Assembly: GCA_964581565.1 (NCBI GenBank)
Contig: CAZOOZ010000007.1
Location: 1-64,000 of the forward strand
Length of the DNA stretch: 64,000 bases
Direction: 5' to 3'
Source of the DNA: UBA1433 sp964581565
GTDB lineage: Bacteria > Bacillota > Clostridia > Eubacteriales > UBA1433
The translations under genes were made by a program, and so were the position numbers. Position 1 is the first letter of the stretch. Each line of letters starts with the position of its first letter. The notes beneath the pieces are model-generated. The model had not been told where the DNA came from, made no database searches, and worked only from the letters and a program-made list of their open reading frames with translations. Shown in pieces: positions 26,547 through 34,569 of this stretch.

Positions 26547-26575
26547 AGTATATCAGATATCTTTATAAAATACAA
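26547..26575 (-). promoter_or_regulatory. Promoter for rpmG-secE-nusG-rplKAJL
   Basis: Minus-strand -35 TTGTAT (26575-26570) and -10 TATACT (26552-26547) with a 17-base spacer. The predicted start near 26540 places the hairpin at 26509-26529 inside the leader. Confidence 0.55.
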
Positions 26576-26611
26576 TAATAATTTAAAAAATATTTACAAA
26601 AAAATTACCGT

Positions 26612-27763
26612 TTAACCGTAGACTTTTCTACCTTCGATATATGTTGCCACAACCTTGCTGCGCACGTCAAAAGGATCTCCGTCAAAAATGACAAAATCAG
26701 CGTCTTTATCCATTTCTATGCTGCCGACAAGGCTGTCTATACCAAGAATCTGTGCAGGATATATTGTAATTGTTTTAAGTGCTTCTGCCTGACTCATTCC
26801 TTCCCTTATTGCAAGCGCCGCACATACGATGAGATGCTGTATCGGCGTTACAGGATGATCGGTTGTAAGTGCTGTTTTAACCCCTTTCTTGTTTAAAATA
26901 ACCGCTGTTTTAAAGGATCTGTTTGCAAGCTCCACTTTTGAACGGCTGGTAAGAGACGGCCCTATGATCACAGGAAAATCTTCACGATACAAAATATCGG
27001 CGATTAACTCGCCTTCTGTGCAGTGATCAATCGTAATATTGATATCAAATTCTTTTGCAATGCGTATTGCCGTTAGGATATCGTCCGCTCTGTGCGCATG
27101 TACTTTGAGGGGAATTTGTTTTTCTAATACTTGTATCAACGCTTCTGCTTTTGGATTGGGTGCCAGTGTTGCAGATGCGCGCGCCAATGTCTTTTTCTTC
27201 GCATAATCTTGTGCTTCGCTTAAAGCTTGTCTAAGTAAAGCAGCCGTGCCCATACGCGTGCTCGGCAGTTTATGTTCTTTTCCATATACACGTTTCGGGT
27301 TTTCTCCAAATGCGCATTTCATAGCTACGGGTTCTTTTATAATCATTTCATCAACACATCTGCCAAATGTTTTTATAGCCGCAAATGTGCCGCCGATTAC
27401 GTTTGCACTCCCCGGACCTGCCGCTACAACAGTCACCCCTCCTGCCAACGCCTCGCTAAACCCTTCTTCCAGCGGATTAATTGCATCGATTGCCCTAAGA
27501 TGCGGAGTAAGAGGATCAGTGCTTTCGTTTGTGTCATCACCTGCAGTGCCGATACATTCTTCGTGCATTCCAAGATGCGAATGTGCATCGATAAATCCGG
27601 GCAGCAAGTTGCGGCCGCCTAAATCTATCTGCTCTGTTCCTTCAGGCGCAATAATATCTTTGCCTACAGCTTTTATTTTGCCTCTGGCAACAAATATTTT
27701 TCCGTTTTCAATGATTGGTCCTGACGCCGTGTAGATATTGCAGTTATAAAAAAGTCTGAACAT
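26612..27763 (-). CDS. Amidohydrolase (imidazolonepropionase-like, metal-dependent)
   Basis: A 383-residue TIM-barrel hydrolase. An N-terminal composite beta-sandwich (KIFVARGKIKAVG) leads to the metal motif GFIDAHSHLG (H61, H63). Further likely ligands are the His in KVHAHRADD, the His in ITIDHCTEGE and the Asp in ALTTDHPVTP. The C-terminal part returns to the sandwich (GSIEMDKDADFVIFDGDPFD). The group (COG1228-like) hydrolyses cyclic amides or dipeptides; the substrate is not evident. The start follows AGGAGGATAGG. It has its own promoter and a leader of about 140 bases with an AT-rich hairpin. Confidence 0.85.
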   Translation of the reverse strand: MFRLFYNCNIYTASGPIIENGKIFVARGKIKAVGKDIIAPEGTEQIDLGGRNLLPGFIDAHSHLGMHEECIGTAGDDTNESTDPLTPHLRAIDAINPLEEGFSEALAGGVTVVAAGPGSANVIGGTFAAIKTFGRCVDEMIIKEPVAMKCAFGENPKRVYGKEHKLPSTRMGTAALLRQALSEAQDYAKKKTLARASATLAPNPKAEALIQVLEKQIPLKVHAHRADDILTAIRIAKEFDINITIDHCTEGELIADILYREDFPVIIGPSLTSRSKVELANRSFKTAVILNKKGVKTALTTDHPVTPIQHLIVCAALAIREGMSQAEALKTITIYPAQILGIDSLVGSIEMDKDADFVIFDGDPFDVRSKVVATYIEGRKVYG

Positions 27764-27820
27764 CCTATCCTCCTAGTAATTACCATCTGTTTACATAAAA
27801 AAACAGAACAAATCTTATTT

Positions 27821-27851
27821 ATAAATATTTTTTATTTTAAAAAATATTTAT
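27821..27851 (-). repeat. AT-rich hairpin in the amidohydrolase leader
   Basis: Perfect 14-base arms ATAAATATTTTTTA and complement around a 3-base loop. It lies between the promoter at 27908-27936 and the start codon. The rest of the 27764-28096 gap holds that promoter and the hairpin behind adh; I see no gene in it. Confidence 0.55.
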
Positions 27852-27907
27852 ATGCATCATGCGCTCCAGCCTAATAAAATACTCTGCATTTATATTCTGT
27901 TTTGTAA

Positions 27908-27936
27908 AATATAGCATAGATACATATTAAAATCAA
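27908..27936 (-). promoter_or_regulatory. Promoter for the amidohydrolase
   Basis: Minus-strand TTGATT (27936-27931) and TATATT (27913-27908) with a 17-base spacer, about 140 bases before the start codon. Confidence 0.5.
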
Positions 27937-28010
27937 CGCATATTTTGTTAATAAATGTAATGTGATTATATCATAAAAAGATTAATTTTATTAAGTATTC
28001 AAATAAAAAA

Positions 28011-28067
28011 CAGCATGGATATTCTCTCTTGTTTCTATACCTGTCAAGAGAATATGATCCAATGCTG
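28011..28067 (-). terminator. Long imperfect hairpin after the alcohol dehydrogenase
   Basis: Minus-strand arms CAGCAT-TGGAT-ATTCTCTTG and the matching CAAGAG-GAATATCC-ATGCTG pair with two small bulges, followed by a run of six T. Reads as a terminator for adh. Confidence 0.7.
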
Positions 28068-28096
28068 CTTTACTAAAATTTATTTGTTCATAATAT

Positions 28097-29155
28097 TTAG
28101 TTAATCAATACCACCGGTTTTATCAAATCTTTAGGTTTGTCTTTCATTAGCATCAACGCAGGCTCTATGTTTTCAAATCCTACAAATTTATGTGTTATCA
28201 TCTTACTCAAATCTATTTTCCCTGTCGCTACAAGGCTTGCAAGTCTTTCCATTCTCAATCTTCCACCTGGAGTTAGACCGGCATGAATATTTTTATGTCC
28301 CATACCTACACCCCATTCTACACGCGGGATTTTAATATAATCCCCACTTCCAAGATAGTTAACACTGCCTATGAAACCGCCGCAATGAAGCATTTTAACT
28401 GCTTGCTCAAAAGTATCGACATTTCCTCCCGCTATAATAACCTTATCAACACCTTTTCCATGTGTCTTATCCAATATTTGCTCATCAATAGAGCCTTCTT
28501 TATAACTGATAATATCTGTTGCCCCATAAAATTTTGCAACTTCAACGCATTTTGGACGTGTACCAACTGCAAATATTTGCCCAGCTCCCATTTTATTCGC
28601 TCCTGCAACAGCCATTAATCCCACAGGTCCTATACCAACTACGCATACTGTATCTCCAAGTTTTACCTCCGCAAGTTCAGCACCATGAAAACCCGTTGTC
28701 ATCATATCAGTAATCATAGTTGCTTCGCCCGGATCCATACCTTCCGGTAATAACGCCAAATTTGCATCAGCTTCGTTGACATGGAAAAATTCGGCAAAAA
28801 CACCATCTTTAATATTTGAATATTTCCATCCTCCGAGCATACAGGTTGAATGTTGTGCATAGCCTGCCTGGCTTGCAATGTCCCCCCAATCCGGAGTGAT
28901 AGCAGGAACAATTACTTTATCTCCCGGCTTAAAATCTTTAACGAGATTCCCTACATCAACAACTTCTCCTACAACTTCATGCCCTAGAATTAAATCTGTA
29001 CGTTCCCCTATAGCTCCTTCCCATACTGTGTGAACATCAGAAGTGCAAGGCGCTACGGCTATTGGGCGACAAATCGCATCAAGCGGCCCACATTTCGGTA
29101 TATCTTTTTCAATCCATCCCGTTTTACCTAAGCCTATCATCGCATAACCTTTCAT
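28097..29155 (-). CDS. adh: Zinc- and NADP-dependent secondary alcohol dehydrogenase
   Basis: Interconverts secondary alcohols and ketones (for example isopropanol and acetone). The 352-residue sequence closely follows the Clostridium beijerinckii / Thermoanaerobacter brockii enzymes. Catalytic zinc ligands C37, H59 and D150 are at the same positions. The Rossmann motif GIGPVG is at 174-179. The NADP-phosphate pocket reads G198-T199-R200 and Y218, with Thr where the thermophilic enzyme has Ser199, so NADP(H) preference is expected. The start follows AAGGAGGAAAAT. A MerR-type regulator gene lies just upstream in the same direction, and two palindromes lie in the gap between them. Confidence 0.92.
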   Translation of the reverse strand: MKGYAMIGLGKTGWIEKDIPKCGPLDAICRPIAVAPCTSDVHTVWEGAIGERTDLILGHEVVGEVVDVGNLVKDFKPGDKVIVPAITPDWGDIASQAGYAQHSTCMLGGWKYSNIKDGVFAEFFHVNEADANLALLPEGMDPGEATMITDMMTTGFHGAELAEVKLGDTVCVVGIGPVGLMAVAGANKMGAGQIFAVGTRPKCVEVAKFYGATDIISYKEGSIDEQILDKTHGKGVDKVIIAGGNVDTFEQAVKMLHCGGFIGSVNYLGSGDYIKIPRVEWGVGMGHKNIHAGLTPGGRLRMERLASLVATGKIDLSKMITHKFVGFENIEPALMLMKDKPKDLIKPVVLIN

Positions 29156-29186
29156 ATTTTCCTCCTTAGTTTTTTTAATAAATCCT

Positions 29187-29206
29187 TATTAAAAATATTT
29201 TTAATA
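29187..29206. repeat. 20-base perfect palindrome upstream of adh
   Basis: TATTAAAAATATTTTTAATA, about 32 bases before the adh start codon. Could be an operator or an AT-rich chance palindrome. Confidence 0.4.
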
Positions 29207-29220
29207 TAAGTTATGTTTTA

Positions 29221-29238
29221 TTGACAAAAATCTGTCAA
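29221..29238. promoter_or_regulatory. Candidate MerR-type operator upstream of adh
   Basis: An inverted repeat, TTGACA-6-TGTCAA. On the minus strand the first arm is a perfect -35 box facing adh, a placement typical for MerR-family binding sites between or over promoter elements. A -10 box is less clear. Confidence 0.45.
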
Positions 29239-29296
29239 TTTGATTATGTTATTGATGATAAACTATAAAACAGCTTTAATGTCAATAAGAAATTTT

Positions 29297-30154
29297 CTAT
29301 TTTATCAACTCTTGTGCTTTTAATTCTGTACGAATTGGTATCCATAAATCATAGTAAGCTATATATTCTTCATCTTTTTGCTCGTTTTTGTTCACTGTCA
29401 GCCATCTCCCAATAATGTCATCTATCGGTTGTAATCCTTGCGAAGATATGAATCGCAGCGCCGGATCAATATCTTTTCTCGTAATATCAATGATGGAGCT
29501 TGCTTTTAAAATAAAATGAACACACGGAACCGACGGATAATATGTGATATAATTATTTTCTTCAATATGAAACAACTCAGCATCTTCTTGCAAAATACAT
29601 TGTCCATAAGTAAAAGAAACATCCGTATTTTCCTGTAAATAAAATTTTATGCTCGGAAAGATATACGGAGCCATCGTACACCACTCTTTTAATTGCTTCA
29701 TGGCATACTCATCCGGAATTAATTCATACTCTTTTTGTATTTCAAGCCGATACATCGCAGGTCGTGTTGTGAGTGTGTACCGCCCGATACTTTGCACCAT
29801 TTTTTGTGTTATATTACGAAAATATTTAATTTTATTGAGAAGCTGTGTCTTTTTTTCAATTTCTTTTATCAAATCTTTTTCTCTGATATCTAATTGTTCT
29901 ATCAAATTTTCATATGATTCATCATAAATGATGTCTATAATATCCTTTAGCGCAAAACCATATTCTCTATATGCGCGCACTCTATATAAAAGTAAAAAAT
30001 CCCACACATCATAATACCTATATCCATTAATATCTGATTTTTTGGGACGAATGAGTCCTTTTCGCTCATAGTGCCGGATCGTCTCCGGCGTAATGCTTAA
30101 GATAGATGCCAATTCATTGATTCTATACAGTTTGTACATAAATTTTACGTTCAC
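29297..30154 (-). CDS. MerR-family transcriptional regulator with C-terminal effector domain
   Basis: A 285-residue regulator. The N-terminal winged helix (RINELASILSITPETIRHYERKGLIRPKKSDINGYRYYD) is typical of MerR, followed by a helical dimerisation segment (about 75-125) and a C-terminal half (about 130-280) that resembles GyrI/BmrR-type ligand-binding domains. The start could be the GTG at 30154 or the ATG at 30139; neither has a strong ribosome-binding site at ideal spacing. It lies 141 bases upstream of adh on the same strand and may control adh and itself. The ligand is unknown. Confidence 0.85.
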   Translation of the reverse strand: MNVKFMYKLYRINELASILSITPETIRHYERKGLIRPKKSDINGYRYYDVWDFLLLYRVRAYREYGFALKDIIDIIYDESYENLIEQLDIREKDLIKEIEKKTQLLNKIKYFRNITQKMVQSIGRYTLTTRPAMYRLEIQKEYELIPDEYAMKQLKEWCTMAPYIFPSIKFYLQENTDVSFTYGQCILQEDAELFHIEENNYITYYPSVPCVHFILKASSIIDITRKDIDPALRFISSQGLQPIDDIIGRWLTVNKNEQKDEEYIAYYDLWIPIRTELKAQELIK

Positions 30155-30358
30155 TTTCTATGCATATTTTTTATTATTGATAAAATTTTAACGATTCTAT
30201 CATTATAATAAACTTTAAAACCATTTGAAAGTCAATAATAATGTTAATATTCTATCATTTTTTACTTTTTAAAAATATTCATGTATAATCATTTTATACT
30301 TTTATTATGATATATAGTATATATTTTAGGTAAATGCTTGTTTTTACTAATTATATTC

Positions 30359-30389
30359 TTGACATTAAAATTGCTTTAAAGTATATAAT
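30359..30389 (+). promoter_or_regulatory. Promoter for nfnAB
   Basis: Perfect -35 TTGACA at 30359-30364. The -10 can be TATATA (30382-30387, spacer 17) or TATAAT (30384-30389, spacer 19). It lies 55 bases before the nfnA start. Confidence 0.7.
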
Positions 30390-30443
30390 TTTAAACAGTG
30401 ATTAAATTTTGTCGAAATATTTAAATAAGGAGTGACACTTTTA

Positions 30444-31283
30444 ATGTACAAAATATTAATGAAGAGAGATTTAAATGACACAACTTGCATGATGGACATT
30501 GAAGCGCCGAGAGTTGCGGCCAAAGCGCAAACAGGACAATTTGTTATACTTCGAGTTAACGAAGAGGGAGAACGTATTCCTCTTACAATAGCGGGCTGGG
30601 ATAAAAAAACAGGTGCCGTAAAAGTTATTTTCCAAAAAGTCGGAAAAACAACAATGCTTTTAGGCGAAAAAAAAGAAGGCGAATACATCAGTGATTTCGC
30701 AGGACCTTTAGGTAAACCGACTGATTTTGAAGGCATCAAAAAAGCAATCGTTGTAGGCGGCGGCTTGGGCTGCGCAATCGCTTATCCGACTTCTAAAGCG
30801 CTTTTTGACAGAGGCGTTGAAGTGGATTTGATTGCCGGGTTTAAAACCAAAGACATCGTTATTCTTGAAGATGAAATGAAAGCGGCAAGCACGAGACTGC
30901 ATCTTATGACAGATGACGGTTCCTATGGCAAAAAAGGATTTACGACCACAGAGTTAGAGGAAATTTTATCACAGGATCCTAACTATGATGTTGTGTACAC
31001 ATTCGGACCGCCCATTATGATGAAATTCGTATCTCAGGTAACCAAAAAATTTGGTGTCAAAACTATTGTGAGCATGAACCCCATTATGATAGACGGAACG
31101 GGAATGTGCGGCGGATGCCGATTGACTGTAGGCGGAGAAACAAAATTCGCCTGTGTGGATGGGCCTGATTTTGACGGTCATCAAGTTGATTGGGATGAGA
31201 TGATGAGACGTTCAGCGATGTATAAAGAACAAGAAACCAAAGCTACAGAAGCACATAAATGCAGAATGGAGGGCATGAACTGA
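30444..31283 (+). CDS. nfnA: NADH-dependent reduced ferredoxin:NADP oxidoreductase, subunit A
   Basis: The small, FAD- and [2Fe-2S]-carrying subunit of the electron-bifurcating NfnAB complex, which balances NADH, NADPH and ferredoxin pools in anaerobes. The 279-residue chain has the ferredoxin-reductase fold: an N-terminal FAD domain (QTGQFVILRV, RIPLTIAGWD), an NAD-binding part (IVVGGGLGCAIAYP) and a C-terminal cysteine cluster near 218-235 (GMCGGCRLTVGGETKFACVDGP). The ATG at 30444 has AAGGAG at about ten bases; the GTG twelve bases upstream overlaps that site. Its TGA stop overlaps the nfnB ATG. Such proteins are often labelled sulfide dehydrogenase or dihydroorotate dehydrogenase electron-transfer subunit. 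Confidence 0.88.
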   Translation: MYKILMKRDLNDTTCMMDIEAPRVAAKAQTGQFVILRVNEEGERIPLTIAGWDKKTGAVKVIFQKVGKTTMLLGEKKEGEYISDFAGPLGKPTDFEGIKKAIVVGGGLGCAIAYPTSKALFDRGVEVDLIAGFKTKDIVILEDEMKAASTRLHLMTDDGSYGKKGFTTTELEEILSQDPNYDVVYTFGPPIMMKFVSQVTKKFGVKTIVSMNPIMIDGTGMCGGCRLTVGGETKFACVDGPDFDGHQVDWDEMMRRSAMYKEQETKATEAHKCRMEGMN

Positions 31284-32680
31284 TGAGCAAGCCGAATATG
31301 TCTTTAGAAAAAACTCCTATGTTAGAGCAAGACCCTAACATAAGAAATAAAAATTTTGATGAAGTAGCTTTAGGCTACACAGAAGAAATGGCTATAAATG
31401 AAGCCACCCGATGTCTGCAATGTAAAAACAGACCATGTGTTGCCGGCTGCCCGGTCAATGTACAGATCCCAGAATTTATTAATCTGGTTGCGCAAAAAGA
31501 TTTTGAAGGCGCATACAAAAAAATAAAAGAAACCAATTCTCTTCCAGCCGTTTGCGGAAGAGTATGTCCTCAGGAAAATCAATGTGAAGCAAAATGCGTA
31601 CGCGGTGCCAAAGGCGACAGCGTGGGCATAGGCAGACTGGAACGTTTTGTAGCAGACTGGTACATGAAAAATATTGATGAAAAACAAAAAGAACCAAAGA
31701 AAAACGGTCACAAAGTTGCCATCATAGGCTCCGGCCCTGCCGGGCTCACCTGCGCAGGAGACTTATCTCAAATGGGCTATGAAGTAACCATATTTGAAGC
31801 CTTCCATAAAGGCGGCGGTGTTTTGGTATATGGCATACCGGAATTTCGTCTTCCGAAAGCCATTGTGCAAGCAGAGATAGACAAGCTCATTGAAGCCGGC
31901 GTAAAACTCGAAACAAATGTTTTGGGCGGCAAAGTCATAACCGTTGAAGAATTATTTGAAGAAGGCTTCGAAGCTGTGTTTATCGGCACAGGCGCAGGAC
32001 TTCCGATGTTTATGCATATTCCGGGTGAAAACCTCAACGGCGTATTCTCTGCCAATGAATTCTTGACTCGAATAAACTTAATGAAAGCATATAGAGATGA
32101 TTACGATACCCCGATCATGCAATTTAAAAATGTTGCTGTTGTCGGCGGCGGCAATGTTGCTATGGACTCTGCCAGATGCGCGCAGCGTCTTGGCGCGGAA
32201 AAAGTTTATATCGTTTATAGAAGAAGCATGGTAGAGTTACCCGCACGTCAAGAAGAAGTGCATCATGCTATGGAAGAAGGCATTGATTTTAAACTTCTCA
32301 CCAATCCTACACAAATTATCGGAGACGAAAAAGGCTATGTTAAAGGCATTGAATGCATTGAAATGGAACTTGGCGAACCTGATGCTTCAGGCAGGAGAAG
32401 ACCTGTCGAGAAAAAAGGTAGTGAATTTATTTTAGATGTTGATGCTGTTATCATGGCAATCGGCACTTCTCCAAACCCGATCATGAAAGATAACACAGAA
32501 GGTTTGGCAGTCAATAAAAAAGGCGGCATTATCGCAGACGAAGAAACAGGCGCAACCTCCATTGCCGGTGTTTACGCAGGCGGAGACGCTGTAACAGGCG
32601 CCGCAACCGTAATCCTTGCTATGGGCGCAGGCAAACAAGCTGCCGTTGCAATGGATGAATATATTAAATCCAAGAAATAA
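31283..32680 (+). CDS. nfnB: NADH-dependent reduced ferredoxin:NADP oxidoreductase, subunit B (GltD-like)
   Basis: The large subunit of NfnAB, homologous to the small subunit of glutamate synthase; often annotated gltA/gltD. At 465 residues it has the N-terminal double [4Fe-4S] domain (CLQCKNRPCVAGCPV and CGRVCPQENQCEAKC), an FAD-binding motif (AIIGSGPAGLTCAGDL), the conserved GIPEFRLPK, a second dinucleotide-binding motif (AVVGGGNVAMDSAR) and a C-terminal FAD contact (GVYAGGDAVTGAATVI). The start overlaps the nfnA stop by one base (TGATG), with GGAGGG upstream. No large glutamate synthase subunit is near, which supports the Nfn assignment. Confidence 0.9.
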   Translation: MSKPNMSLEKTPMLEQDPNIRNKNFDEVALGYTEEMAINEATRCLQCKNRPCVAGCPVNVQIPEFINLVAQKDFEGAYKKIKETNSLPAVCGRVCPQENQCEAKCVRGAKGDSVGIGRLERFVADWYMKNIDEKQKEPKKNGHKVAIIGSGPAGLTCAGDLSQMGYEVTIFEAFHKGGGVLVYGIPEFRLPKAIVQAEIDKLIEAGVKLETNVLGGKVITVEELFEEGFEAVFIGTGAGLPMFMHIPGENLNGVFSANEFLTRINLMKAYRDDYDTPIMQFKNVAVVGGGNVAMDSARCAQRLGAEKVYIVYRRSMVELPARQEEVHHAMEEGIDFKLLTNPTQIIGDEKGYVKGIECIEMELGEPDASGRRRPVEKKGSEFILDVDAVIMAIGTSPNPIMKDNTEGLAVNKKGGIIADEETGATSIAGVYAGGDAVTGAATVILAMGAGKQAAVAMDEYIKSKK

Positions 32681-32693
32681 TCTACTTAAAATG

Positions 32694-32725
32694 AAAACAG
32701 GCATATTGATTTGTATGTCTGTTTT
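32694..32725 (+). terminator. Terminator after nfnAB
   Basis: Stem AAAACAGGCATA / TATGTCTGTTTT (one G-U pair) with an 8-base loop and a T-run. Confidence 0.75.
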
Positions 32726-32791
32726 TTTTATTTAAATTATGATACGATAGAATGCAATATCACGAATGAACATTTAACTATGAGGTATTTT

Positions 32792-33292
32792 ATGCAGACT
32801 TTCAACACACAAATTCCAGATTTTTCCATTCGCTATGCAACTAAAGAGGATATCAGCCTGATTTTTTATTTTATAAAGCAGCTCGCCAAATACGAATGCC
32901 TATCCGACGCAGTTGTTGCCACGGAGGAGGGGCTCCTTGAATCCATCTTTGAGCAAAAAAGAGCCGAAGTGCTGATTGCCGAATACAAAGAAAGACCTGT
33001 GGGCTTTGCGTTATTTTTTTATAATTATTCCACATTCTTAGGGAAAGCCAATATTTATTTGGAAGATTTATTTATTGAAGAAAAATACCGCGGCAACGGT
33101 TTTGGCAAAGCCATCTTTTCCGTTCTTGCCCAAATATGCGTAGAGCAAAACTGCGGCAGGCTCGACTGGTCGGTACTCAATTGGAATAAACCGTCTATTG
33201 CGTTTTATGAAAGCCTGGGCGCCAAACCGATATTAGACTGGACAGTATACCGGCTTGAAGGGGAGAAATTATCCGCTTTAGCAAATAAATAA
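32792..33292 (+). CDS. GNAT-family N-acetyltransferase (diamine/thialysine type)
   Basis: A 166-residue acetyl-CoA-dependent acetyltransferase. The acetyl-CoA loop reads EEKYRGNGFGKAIF, preceded by the beta-strand IYLEDLFI. The C-terminal NWNKPSIAFYESLGAKPILDWTVYRLEG pattern is that of the spermidine/spermine and thialysine acetyltransferase subgroup. The start at 32792 (MQTFNTQIPDF) is preceded by GAGGT; a longer open frame runs back into the nfnB terminator. Substrate is probably a polyamine or similar amine, by family. Confidence 0.85.
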   Translation: MQTFNTQIPDFSIRYATKEDISLIFYFIKQLAKYECLSDAVVATEEGLLESIFEQKRAEVLIAEYKERPVGFALFFYNYSTFLGKANIYLEDLFIEEKYRGNGFGKAIFSVLAQICVEQNCGRLDWSVLNWNKPSIAFYESLGAKPILDWTVYRLEGEKLSALANK

Positions 33293-33311
33293 AGCCCTTT
33301 TTAAGGGCGCT
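33293..33311 (+). terminator. Weak hairpin after the acetyltransferase gene
   Basis: AGCCCTT / AAGGGC stem directly after the stop, without a long T-run on the plus strand. Confidence 0.35.
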
Positions 33312-33338
33312 ATAAGATATTTTGCTAGATAATCTGCT

Positions 33339-34058
33339 CTACTCGTCTGATGCTTCATCCATCTTTTTTTGTATTAATTGTCTTGCCTTCTCTTTATATG
33401 CTTCAGCTGTTTCTTTGTCATTTAATTTATCGGCATATTGCGATATCATGCTGCAGCTTTATTAGAATAATCTACATCATCGTAATACTCTTTCTCCAAT
33501 TCTTTCTCACATTCAAACATAGCTTTAAGCGCTGATTGATCTGGATTCGAGGCATTTGAATAGTTACCAAAATAACTTAAACTAAAGTCTACTTTTTTAT
33601 CTTTATCATTAATTGTATTTAAGTATTTGTCAAAACAATCAATACTTTCCATTTGCATTTCGTTTTTATACATTACATTTCATAGCATATCTGCATACCA
33701 TTCCTGTACTTTTGTTGTTTTTTGATTAAACTTATCATCTGACCAAACCTCATCAAAAAATTTGCTGTAGCATTTTATGACTAATGTATCGCCGTTTTCG
33801 TAATAGACACGATTATATAATACCGCACAGATGTTTTAAAGGTCATTGTTGTCGTATGTTGCATTATACCTGTCTACGATCTCGTCCAGCGTATCCTGCA
33901 AATCGGTATATTTGCCCAAATAATCCTTAAAAGCATCATGTACCGACTACGACGGCTCTTTAACAACAATAATACGCGGATATATCTCTTGTATAGTAGC
34001 TACCTAATAGACCTATCATCATGATGAACAATAGACTTATTGATATTACTTTTTTCAT
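33339..34058 (-). pseudogene. Decayed gene for an exported or lipoprotein-like protein
   Basis: From an ATG at 34058 with a good ribosome-binding site (AAAGGATG), the first frame gives a signal-peptide-like MKKVISISLLFIMMIGLLGS. Coding sequence then continues in a second frame (KDYLGKYTDLQDTLDEIVDRY; VLYNRVYYENGDTLVIKCYSK; MESIDCFDKYLNTINDKDKK), broken by TAG, TAA and TGA at three places. After KAAA a third frame carries on (QYADKLNDKETAEAYKEK) to a stop at 33339. At least two frameshifts and three stops of different kinds mean the gene is inactive. The residue at the would-be lipobox cysteine is Ser. Family unknown. No other gene lies in 33293-34174. Confidence 0.75.
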
Positions 34059-34137
34059 ACACATCCTTTATTACATTTTTAAATATATACTAACTATAAA
34101 ATAAAACATGCTTCTTGACAAGGATTTTTGAAAACAA

Positions 34138-34162
34138 AAAAAGAAGGCTATGCCTTCTTTTT
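34138..34162 (-). terminator. Terminator after the SHOCT protein gene
   Basis: Stem AAAAAGAAGGC / GCCTTCTTTTT with a 3-base loop, T-run on both strands. Confidence 0.8.
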
Positions 34163-34174
34163 ATTTTAATTAAA

Positions 34175-34435
34175 TTACAACGTTTCTTTTAGCTTTGTGT
34201 ATTCTTCAAAATCAATTTCACCTTTGGCATAACGCTGTCGTAAGATAGTGATTGCCTCATCATCTTTTATTTTTGTTGCAGTTTCATCTGTAGTTATATT
34301 TTGTTTTTTTACTTTTATAATCAAGTAAATAACCGCTGCAATAAGAACAGCAAAAAAAAGCATCGCAAAAATATGCAGTCCTATAAAATATCCTTCATGC
34401 ATATTAATACCATTTATATAAAATTTATGTAACAT
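34175..34435 (-). CDS. Small membrane protein with SHOCT domain
   Basis: An 86-residue protein with one membrane helix (about 20-41, FAMLFFAVLIAAVIYLIIKV) and a C-terminal SHOCT motif (ITILRQRYAKGEIDFEEYTKLKETL), a short domain found at the ends of many small bacterial membrane proteins. The start at 34435 has AGGGAGATAGAAAAT upstream; an internal Met at residue 12 is an alternative. Role unknown. Single gene between a terminator and an AT-rich gap. Confidence 0.8.
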   Translation of the reverse strand: MLHKFYINGINMHEGYFIGLHIFAMLFFAVLIAAVIYLIIKVKKQNITTDETATKIKDDEAITILRQRYAKGEIDFEEYTKLKETL

Positions 34436-34569
34436 ATTTTCTATCTCCCTGTTAGAATAAAAAAAATATCTTTGTTTTATTTATAATGCCACCTAATTAT
34501 GTCAATTTTATGTTTTTATATTGATATTTTTTGTATTATAAAAAATATATTTACCTTAAAATTGTTTAA

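Noticed and set aside
33446..33673. A separate 75-residue gene
   Set aside because: It is the longest uninterrupted piece of the pseudogene and has no ribosome-binding site of its own.
33339..34058. Stop-codon recoding in this gene
   Set aside because: All three stop codons occur in frame along with frameshifts, which points to decay; no recoding element is visible.
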